In this document: positions 6,513-11,243 of the stretch, piece after piece | Position numbering within the stretch: position 1 is the stretch's first letter | Layout of the letters: every line of letters begins with the position of its first letter | NCBI GenBank assembly: GCA_029941985.1 | Contig: JAPYTV010000026.1 | Coordinates: forward strand, 1 to 11,243 | Origin: Candidatus Pelagibacter sp. | Lineage (GTDB): Bacteria > Pseudomonadota > Alphaproteobacteria > Pelagibacterales > Pelagibacteraceae | Length of the DNA: 11,243 nt | Direction of reading: 5' to 3' | Notes under the pieces: generated by a model | What the model saw: the letters and a program-made list of their open reading frames with translations, nothing else | Database searches by the model: none | What the model was told of the DNA's origin: nothing | Translations under genes and position numbers: made by a program

Positions 6513-7723
6513 TTAGAGGTCTCTAAATCAAATAATTTTTGCTGGTAGTTAGTCAATCTTTCAGCACCTTGTTTTCTAACTACAAAAGTTTCACTAATTA
6601 CAATTCCATATTCTTTTAACCATAATGCAGGTATGCAATGAAAAGTCATATTTTCTTTTAATATATTTTTATCACCTTTTCTAAAACTTGTTGTTAATTC
6701 ACCCCATGTTGGAGGAAACCCGATACCAACTGGGTAGCCTATTCTAGAATCTTTTTCTAAACCATATTTGTTTATAACTTTCTTCCATGTATCTTCTAAT
6801 TCATGTCCCGTAGTTCCTGGTTTAACTTTTTCTAATACAGCGTTAAGACCCTCACATATGATATATGAAATTTTTTTGATCTTATCGGGTACTTTGCCCA
6901 TATAAATACATCTAGCCAATGGAACATGATATCTATGTTTTGCTCCACCCATTTCTATGTAGAAAATTTCATTTTTTTTTAATTTTTTATCTGTCCAACT
7001 CAAGTGAGGTGCGCTACAATATTCGCCTACCATAGCGTTTGGTGGCTTACATGTAAAAGTACCACCGATATCTTTAGTTCCCCCCGTAGTGAATCTATAA
7101 AGTTCAGCTATAACATCACATTGACGCACGCCAACATCTGCTTTTTTCATTGCTTTTTTCATTGCTAAATTAGCAATTTTGCCAGCGTCCTTCATATAAT
7201 CAATTTCTTGATTAGACTTGATCATTCTAATCCAATTTACCAATAAAAATGCATCTTTAAACTCTGCTTCGGGAAGATTGCTAGTTAAAATATTATGCCA
7301 TTTAGCAGTGTAATAATACTCATCCATTTCAACACCTATATTTTTTTTATGCCATTTTTTTTCTTTAATAAAATCAACTAAAAAATTCATTGGATGTTTG
7401 CTTTGCGACGCTACAAAAACATCTGGATAAGGAATTATATGATTTTTATCTAAATAAGCGGTAAACTTTGCGCCAACTGAATCCATCTGTCTTCCTATCC
7501 AGTAAGGCTGTTCCTCATTTATTGAAACCACAACCATTTGAGGTGTATAAAAAGACCAACCATCATATCCTGTTAAATAAAATTGATTTGCTGGACTTGC
7601 AATTAACAATAAATCAATATTGTTATGGGCCATTTTTGTTTGAACTTTTTTAACTCTTGTCTGATATTCGGTTTTTGAAAATAATATTTCATTTTCAAAT
7701 TGATTTTTATATTTATTTTTCAT
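6509..7723 (-). CDS. Creatinase/ectoine-hydrolase-like protein (M24 'pita-bread' family)
   Basis: 404 residues. An N-terminal creatinase domain (about 18-165) contains NQFYLTGYDGWSFYTPQ (46-62) and IGVEMDEYYYTA (129-140), close to DoeA/EutD ectoine hydrolases. The C-terminal pita-bread domain (about 170-390) has APHLSW (238-243), FYIEMGGAKHRYHVPLAR (254-271), KPGTTGHELE (301-310), GYPVGIGFPPTWGE (329-342) and ISETF (376-380). The two aspartates that bind metal in true M24 aminopeptidases are absent (IEMGG and YHVPLAR instead), so a metal-independent amidinohydrolase or lactam/ring hydrolase is likelier than a peptidase. The segment before APHLSW (221-237) differs from what I recall of ectoine hydrolases, so ectoine is only one candidate. 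It is the first gene of a two-gene unit, overlapping the GGT-like gene by 4 bp. The ATG at 7723 is kept although the conserved region begins near residue 18. Confidence 0.85.
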   Translation of the reverse strand: MKNKYKNQFENEILFSKTEYQTRVKKVQTKMAHNNIDLLLIASPANQFYLTGYDGWSFYTPQMVVVSINEEQPYWIGRQMDSVGAKFTAYLDKNHIIPYPDVFVASQSKHPMNFLVDFIKEKKWHKKNIGVEMDEYYYTAKWHNILTSNLPEAEFKDAFLLVNWIRMIKSNQEIDYMKDAGKIANLAMKKAMKKADVGVRQCDVIAELYRFTTGGTKDIGGTFTCKPPNAMVGEYCSAPHLSWTDKKLKKNEIFYIEMGGAKHRYHVPLARCIYMGKVPDKIKKISYIICEGLNAVLEKVKPGTTGHELEDTWKKVINKYGLEKDSRIGYPVGIGFPPTWGELTTSFRKGDKNILKENMTFHCIPALWLKEYGIVISETFVVRKQGAERLTNYQQKLFDLETSK

Positions 7724-7799
7724 TTTTATTTAAATATTACTATTTTTAAAATGAATTTCATTTAAATTTAAACAATTATAGTATATATATAAATTAATA
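7724..7799. other. Divergent intergenic region between the M24-like and TerC genes
   Basis: A 76-bp gap of almost pure A/T that must hold the start signals of two divergent genes. TATAAT occurs on the minus strand (7780-7775) and TATAAA on the plus strand (7788-7793), but neither has a recognisable -35 box at the right distance. No Shine-Dalgarno is visible for either gene. I cannot name a promoter with confidence. Confidence 0.4.
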
Positions 7800-8414
7800 G
7801 TGTTAGAACAATCCATCATTTTAATCCAAATTATTTTTATTGATGTTATTATGGCGGCCGATAACGCCATAATCATAGCAATGATTGCAGCAAACTTTGC
7901 TCCTAAAAATAGAAAGCAAATTATAATGTATGGAGTTCTTGCTGCATTTTTATTTAGAATTATTTTTGCTTTTTCTGCAACATATTTATTTGGTTTTCCT
8001 ATTATAAAAATTGTTGGTGGTACCTTGCTTGTTTGGATTGTTCATGACCTTCAACAAGATTTATTTGGTAAACAAAAAAAAATTAAATCTCCAACAAAGG
8101 TTTCAAAAGAACCATCCTATATGCAAAGTATGTATAAAGTTATTTTTGCCGACATTACATTGAGCTTTGACAATGTTATTGGAGTTGTAGGTGCATCAAA
8201 AGATAATTTTACACTTATGATTTTTGGTTTATTTTTATCAGTTATTTTAATAGGAACTCTAGCAACCTATTTTGTAAAAAAAATTCAAGATCATAAATGG
8301 ATAGGCTATATTGGATTAATTGTAATTTTAATAGTTGCTATTCAATTAATCATAGGAGGATTAAATGACTATGGTGTTTTGTCTATTAACGAAACTTTTA
8401 AAAGATATTTTTAA
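7800..8414 (+). CDS. TerC/YjbE-family integral membrane protein
   Basis: 204 residues, the compact length of YjbE-like TerC proteins. Two inverted halves each carry the family's acidic membrane signature: FIDVIMAADNAIIIA (13-27, with D15, D21, N22) and FADITLSFDNVIGVVG (116-131, with D118, D124, N125). Membrane segments lie at roughly 5-31, 41-62, 66-82, 114-131, 136-158 and 168-188. A charged cytoplasmic loop (about 90-112, KQKKIKSPTKVSKEP) joins the halves. Characterised relatives export manganese, help metallate exported proteins or confer tellurite resistance; manganese export is the best guess. The start is a GTG with an in-frame stop a few codons upstream, so no longer product is possible. 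Its last bases overlap the stop of the convergent EutA-like gene. No functional link to the surrounding catabolic genes is evident. Confidence 0.85.
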   Translation: MLEQSIILIQIIFIDVIMAADNAIIIAMIAANFAPKNRKQIIMYGVLAAFLFRIIFAFSATYLFGFPIIKIVGGTLLVWIVHDLQQDLFGKQKKIKSPTKVSKEPSYMQSMYKVIFADITLSFDNVIGVVGASKDNFTLMIFGLFLSVILIGTLATYFVKKIQDHKWIGYIGLIVILIVAIQLIIGGLNDYGVLSINETFKRYF

Positions 8415-9157
8415 TTATTTAAGAACAATTTACCAAAACCTCTAATAGTTTTATTTTTTCCAATATTTTGGAGAGTATCCCAAATTAAAACCTGATTGCT
8501 TGTTAGAACAACTCTATTTAATTTTTTTTCAAGCTTTTCGATAATCGATAATGCAGGTAAATTAGTACAAGAAAGAAAGACTGCTTCAGCATCTCCTAAA
8601 TCCATATTTAAAACAACTTCATATAAATATTCTGGATCAATTTTTGCAATGTCCCCATCAATTAAAATATCAAAATATGAATTTGAAGTGACGGTAAAAT
8701 TTTCTTTTTTAAAATAATTAACTACTTCATCATTTAATTTTTTTGAATAAGGTGTAAAAATTGAAACTTTACTTATATTCATTTTTTTTAAAGCATTTAT
8801 AGCAGCTGTGCTTGGTGTTGTAACTTTAGCTTCTGACTTTGCTAATTCAATTTTTTTTTTAACCAAGTCATACCCGGTTGCAATTGTTCCTGATGTACAA
8901 CCATATACTACACAATCTAATTTTTCATCTGGCAGAATATCTTTTAAAACTTCTGTTATAGTATTAGACATTTTTATTAAATTTTCACTAGTAAGCGGTG
9001 AGTAGCAATGAATACGATTAACAAATAGATCTATACCCATATCTTTAGTTACGTTAATGAAGTCTTTTTCTATCATGAAATCAGTAGCTAAAGCAATTAA
9101 GCCTACTTTAGGATTGTTACTTGATTTATATTGTGGTTCTATTTTTATTGACTTCAT
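8411..9157 (-). CDS. EutA-like maleate isomerase/arylmalonate decarboxylase-family protein
   Basis: 248 residues. Features resembling ectoine-utilisation protein EutA and maleate cis-trans isomerases are KVGLIALATDFMIEKDF (17-33), VNRIHCYSPLTSENL (46-60), DCVVYGCTSGTIATG (81-95, first active-site cysteine C87), VTTPSTAAINALKKM (112-126), FTPYSKKLND (134-143), AVFLSCTNLPAL (192-203, second cysteine C197) and LTSNQVLIWDTL (218-229). Having both cysteines fits an isomerase or racemase; decarboxylases of this family keep one. EutA occurs in ectoine operons but its reaction there is not firmly established. It is a distant relative, not a duplicate, of the racemase-family protein at 3486-4247. It stands alone on its strand, with a putative promoter about 70-100 bp upstream and no clear Shine-Dalgarno. 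The actual substrate is unknown. Confidence 0.83.
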   Translation of the reverse strand: MKSIKIEPQYKSSNNPKVGLIALATDFMIEKDFINVTKDMGIDLFVNRIHCYSPLTSENLIKMSNTITEVLKDILPDEKLDCVVYGCTSGTIATGYDLVKKKIELAKSEAKVTTPSTAAINALKKMNISKVSIFTPYSKKLNDEVVNYFKKENFTVTSNSYFDILIDGDIAKIDPEYLYEVVLNMDLGDAEAVFLSCTNLPALSIIEKLEKKLNRVVLTSNQVLIWDTLQNIGKNKTIRGFGKLFLNN

Positions 9158-9225
9158 TTTATCTATAAATAAAAGTAATTTTTATTTAACTTAACTTAAT
9201 TAAATAGATATTGATAAAAGAGTCT

Positions 9226-9255
9226 AGTAAAATTAAGTGGATTACAAAATGTCAA
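9226..9255 (-). promoter_or_regulatory. Possible promoter of the EutA-like gene
   Basis: On the minus strand a perfect TTGACA (9255-9250) is followed after 18 bp by TTTACT (9231-9226), 4 of 6 matches to TATAAT. Transcription would start near 9219, leaving a leader of about 60 nt before the ATG at 9157. The -35 box is good, but the -10 box is mediocre and AT-rich DNA makes chance matches common. Confidence 0.35.
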
Positions 9256-9270
9256 AAATAGTCGTACTTG

Positions 9271-9293
9271 CTCACTTTTAACTTAAAAATGAG
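9271..9293. repeat. Imperfect inverted repeat between divergent genes
   Basis: CTCA-C-TTTT, a 5-nt AACTT loop, then AAAA-A-TGAG: two 4-bp stem blocks separated by one mismatch. It sits in the 238-bp gap (9158-9395) between the EutA-like gene and the allantoinase gene, 16 bp outside the putative leftward -35 box. No T tract follows on either strand, so it is not an intrinsic terminator. An operator for a dimeric regulator is possible but unsupported. Apart from this and the two promoters I see nothing else convincing in the gap. Confidence 0.25.
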
Positions 9294-9360
9294 AAAAACA
9301 ATAATGTGGAAAATTTGAAAAATTAAAAACTTTAATTATCTTACAATGGAATATATTAAA

Positions 9361-9389
9361 TTGTTAAGAATTTAATTTTCAAATATAAT
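9361..9389 (+). promoter_or_regulatory. Promoter of the allantoinase-allantoicase operon, predicting a leaderless mRNA
   Basis: TTGTTA (9361-9366) and a perfect TATAAT (9384-9389) are separated by exactly 17 bp. The usual 6-7 nt from the -10 box to the transcription start puts +1 at about 9396, the A of the ATG itself. There is no Shine-Dalgarno before this start, which fits leaderless translation. The PuuE family alignment begins a few residues in, so a much later start is unlikely. Confidence 0.6.
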
Positions 9390-9395
9390 AAATCT

Positions 9396-10298
9396 ATGCT
9401 TAAAAAATCTTCAAGAAATATGGTCGGCTATGGTTCAAAAGAACTAAAAGTTTCTTGGCCAAATAATGCCCGTATAGCTGTTCAAATAGTTTTAAATTAT
9501 GAAGAAGGTGCTGAAAATTGTGTTTTAAACGGTGACAAATATTCAGAAGTTTTTTTATCAGAAATCATAGGTGCTCAACCTGTGAAGGGAAGACATATTA
9601 ATATGGAGTCTTTATATGAATATGGTTCACGCAGGGGATTTTGGAGATTACATAAATTATTTCAAGAAAGAAAAATACCCATTACAATCTTTGGTGTTGG
9701 TATGGCTTTAGAAAAAAACCCTGAAATATGTAAAGCAATTGTAGATGGAAATTATGAAGTCGCGTCACATGGATGGAGATGGATTGATTACCAAAATATT
9801 AAAAAAAAAGAAGAAAAAAAGCACATGAACCTTGCTATTCAAACTCATAAAAAAATCTTTGGTGCGCGTCCGTTGGGATGGTACACGGGCAGATGTAGTC
9901 CTAATACTAGAGATTTAGTTTTTGAAGATGGTGGTTTTTTATATGATAGTGACTCTTATAGTGATGACCTACCTTACTGGGAAGTTAGGAATAATAAAAA
10001 ACAATTAATTATCCCTTATACACTTGATAATAACGATATGAGATTTGCAACTAATCAAGGTTTTAATACAGGAGATCATTTTTTTACATACCTAAAAGAT
10101 AGTTTTGATGTTTTATATGAAGAAGGAAAAACCAATCCAAAAATGATGTCTGTAGGACTACATTGTAGATTGATTGGAAAACCTGGAAGGATTCAATCGC
10201 TAAAAAGATTTTTAGATTATATATTAAAACATGAGGATGTGTGGATATGTAAAAGAATTGATATAGCTAATCACTGGATTAAAAATTACCCAAACTAA
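9396..10298 (+). CDS. puuE: Allantoinase of the PuuE (polysaccharide-deacetylase-like) type
   Basis: 300 residues, the normal PuuE length, and a very strong family match: RNMVGYG (7-13), IAVQIVLNYEEGAEN (27-41), GRHINMESLYEYGSRRGFWRL (65-85), EVASHGWRWIDY (121-132), RPLGWYTGRCSPNTRDL (158-174), FLYDSDSYSDDLPYW (181-195) and VGLHCRLIGKPGR (253-265). PuuE hydrolyses allantoin to allantoate without metal; the second metal-binding histidine of true polysaccharide deacetylases is replaced in SHGWRW. It is cytoplasmic and unrelated to the zinc-dependent AllB/PucH allantoinases. The ATG is supported by the family start just after it and by a promoter placing the transcript start there. Its stop overlaps the next start by one base (TAATG), and that next gene is the following step of the pathway, allantoicase, which makes the assignment secure. 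Some genomes fuse this protein to other ureide enzymes; here it stands alone. Confidence 0.95.
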   Translation: MLKKSSRNMVGYGSKELKVSWPNNARIAVQIVLNYEEGAENCVLNGDKYSEVFLSEIIGAQPVKGRHINMESLYEYGSRRGFWRLHKLFQERKIPITIFGVGMALEKNPEICKAIVDGNYEVASHGWRWIDYQNIKKKEEKKHMNLAIQTHKKIFGARPLGWYTGRCSPNTRDLVFEDGGFLYDSDSYSDDLPYWEVRNNKKQLIIPYTLDNNDMRFATNQGFNTGDHFFTYLKDSFDVLYEEGKTNPKMMSVGLHCRLIGKPGRIQSLKRFLDYILKHEDVWICKRIDIANHWIKNYPN

Positions 10299-11243
10299 TG
10301 AAAAAAAAAATTATCTTTACAGACGGACTTATTAATTTAGCCCAACCTAGATTGGGCTCTAAAGTTATATTTAAAACTGATGACTTTTTTGCTTCAGCAA
10401 ATAGAGTTATTGATCCTTTGCCACCAGTATTTAAAGAAGGATTGTTTGATAAAAATGGTAAATGGATGGATGGATGGGAATCTAGAAGAAAAAGAACTTC
10501 AGGACATGACTATTTGATTATCAAATTAGGTAGACCAGGATCAATCTCTAAAGTAGATGTTGATACTTCACATTTTAATGGCAATCAACCATCTATGATT
10601 TCATTAGAAGGTAGCAATTCAAAATCAAAAAACATTAAAAATTTAAAATGGACAACGCTAATTAGTAAAAAAAAAACAAAAGCTAATAGTCACCATATAT
10701 TTAATGTTTCTTCTAAATCAATTTTTACTCATATTAAATTAAACATATTTCCAGATGGTGGTGTTGCACGGTTAAGACTATATGGAAATATATCAAAAAA
10801 AAATAATAACTTTGGTAATAAAACAGTTAATTTGGCTTCACTATTAAATGGTGCATCAGTTGTAGCTTGTAATAATGAACACTTTGGAAAAGCTGAGAAT
10901 ATATTAGCTCCTGGGAAAGGTAAAAATATGGGTGATGGTTGGGAGACAAGAAGAAGAAGAGATAAGGGGTTTGATTGGTTAATACTAAACTCTATTAAGG
11001 GCAAAAAAATTAGCAAAATTGAAATATCAACTCATCATTTTAAAGGAAATTTTCCAAGCCACTGCTCATTACAAGCTGCTTTTATTCCAGATAAAAAAAC
11101 CTCTTCTTCGATTGTTAAAAAATCAAATAATTGGAAATTTTTATTAAATAAAATTACTTTATCAGCAAATAAAACTCATAAATTTAAGAATAAATTAATG
11201 AAAAATAATAAAATTAATTTTATAAAAATAAATATTTTTCCAG
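10298..11243 (+). CDS. alc: Allantoicase, lacking only its extreme C-terminus
   Basis: 315 residues before the window ends; the family is usually about 330-350, so only a short tail is missing. Two homologous jelly-roll repeats are visible. Repeat 1: NLAQPRLGSKVIFKTDDFF (13-31), WMDGWESRRKR (56-66), VDVDTSHFNGNQP (86-98), HIKLNIFPDGGVARLRLYG (145-163). Repeat 2: NLASLLNGASVVACNNEHFG (178-197), MGDGWETRRRR (211-221), IEISTHHFKGNFP (241-253), FIKINIFP at the edge. Allantoicase hydrolyses allantoate to (S)-ureidoglycolate and urea in the cytoplasm. It starts at the ATG sharing one base with the puuE stop, so the two steps are translationally coupled. A run of ten A follows the start codon. The opposite strand holds a 95-codon open frame within 10729-11016 that I consider a shadow. 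Urease or ureidoglycolate lyase, if present, would be off-window. Confidence 0.94.
   Translation, partial: MKKKIIFTDGLINLAQPRLGSKVIFKTDDFFASANRVIDPLPPVFKEGLFDKNGKWMDGWESRRKRTSGHDYLIIKLGRPGSISKVDVDTSHFNGNQPSMISLEGSNSKSKNIKNLKWTTLISKKKTKANSHHIFNVSSKSIFTHIKLNIFPDGGVARLRLYGNISKKNNNFGNKTVNLASLLNGASVVACNNEHFGKAENILAPGKGKNMGDGWETRRRRDKGFDWLILNSIKGKKISKIEISTHHFKGNFPSHCSLQAAFIPDKKTSSSIVKKSNNWKFLLNKITLSANKTHKFKNKLMKNNKINFIKINIFP
10301..10310 (+). repeat. Ten-A homopolymer right after the allantoicase start codon
   Basis: ATG is followed by ten A, encoding K2-K4 and the first base of I5. A one-base slip would frameshift the whole enzyme. It may also simply keep the translation-initiation region unstructured. 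Confidence 0.9.

Noticed and set aside
6509..7723. Xaa-Pro aminopeptidase
   Set aside because: The aspartate metal ligands of M24 peptidases are missing and the N-terminal half matches the creatinase/ectoine-hydrolase group.
5001..9157. A complete ectoine-degradation operon
   Set aside because: Only DoeA-like and EutA-like members are present, in separate transcription units, without DoeB, an ectoine-type transaminase or a regulator.
9186..9200. Three copies of a 5-bp unit (TTAAC, TTAAC, TTAAT)
   Set aside because: Very short, one copy imperfect, and expected by chance in such AT-rich DNA.
9249..9281. Ten-codon open frame MSKIVVLAHF in the 9158-9395 gap
   Set aside because: Too short, no Shine-Dalgarno, no attenuator structure or pathway-related codon run after it; best explained by chance.
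10729..11016. 95-codon open frame on the minus strand
   Set aside because: Lies wholly antisense to the well-conserved second half of allantoicase; no start signals or recognisable domain.

Overview
The window is very AT-rich (about 30% G+C by eye) and densely packed. Its proteins are rich in lysine, asparagine and isoleucine, its intergenic gaps are short, and its families are typical of marine alphaproteobacteria. This suits a streamlined SAR11-type (Pelagibacterales) genome; the assignment is inference, since there is no rRNA or other phylogenetic marker. I see no insertion sequence, phage gene, tRNA, rRNA or CRISPR array. No stretch over 300 bases lacks a gene; the longest gap is 238 bp (9158-9395).

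Layout: (1) A leftward block runs from 3403 to the left edge: a thiamine-pyrophosphate enzyme of the acetolactate-synthase family, a DadA-like FAD oxidoreductase, and the start of a TRAP transporter solute-binding protein. (2) Divergent from it (3486-4993) are an Asp/Glu-racemase-family protein and a TauE/SafE (TSUP) permease 2 bp apart. (3) Leftward from 7723 to 5001, a creatinase/ectoine-hydrolase-like M24 protein overlaps by 4 bp a gamma-glutamyltransferase-like Ntn-hydrolase with no signal peptide. (4) A TerC-family membrane protein (7800-8414) converges on an EutA/maleate-isomerase-family protein (8411-9157), the two sharing a TTAA at their stops. (5) A rightward PuuE-type allantoinase overlaps by 1 bp an allantoicase cut by the right edge.

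Common theme: almost every enzyme breaks or rearranges C-N bonds or handles 2-oxo and amino acids, so the region looks like a scavenging island for dissolved organic nitrogen. The ureide pair is clear: allantoin to allantoate, then to ureidoglycolate and urea. The DoeA-like, GGT-like and EutA-like genes resemble pieces of ectoine catabolism, but DoeB and the rest of that pathway are not here and a pocket segment of the DoeA-like protein differs from my memory of true ectoine hydrolases, so the real substrate is open. The TPP enzyme/oxidoreductase/TRAP block and the divergent racemase/permease pair look like a second uptake-and-degradation unit of unknown substrate.

Regulation: two good sigma70-like promoters (3413-3441 leftward, 9361-9389 rightward) lie so close to their start codons that the mRNAs would be leaderless or nearly so. 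The only strong Shine-Dalgarno sequence I see precedes the TRAP binding protein. No regulator gene is present.
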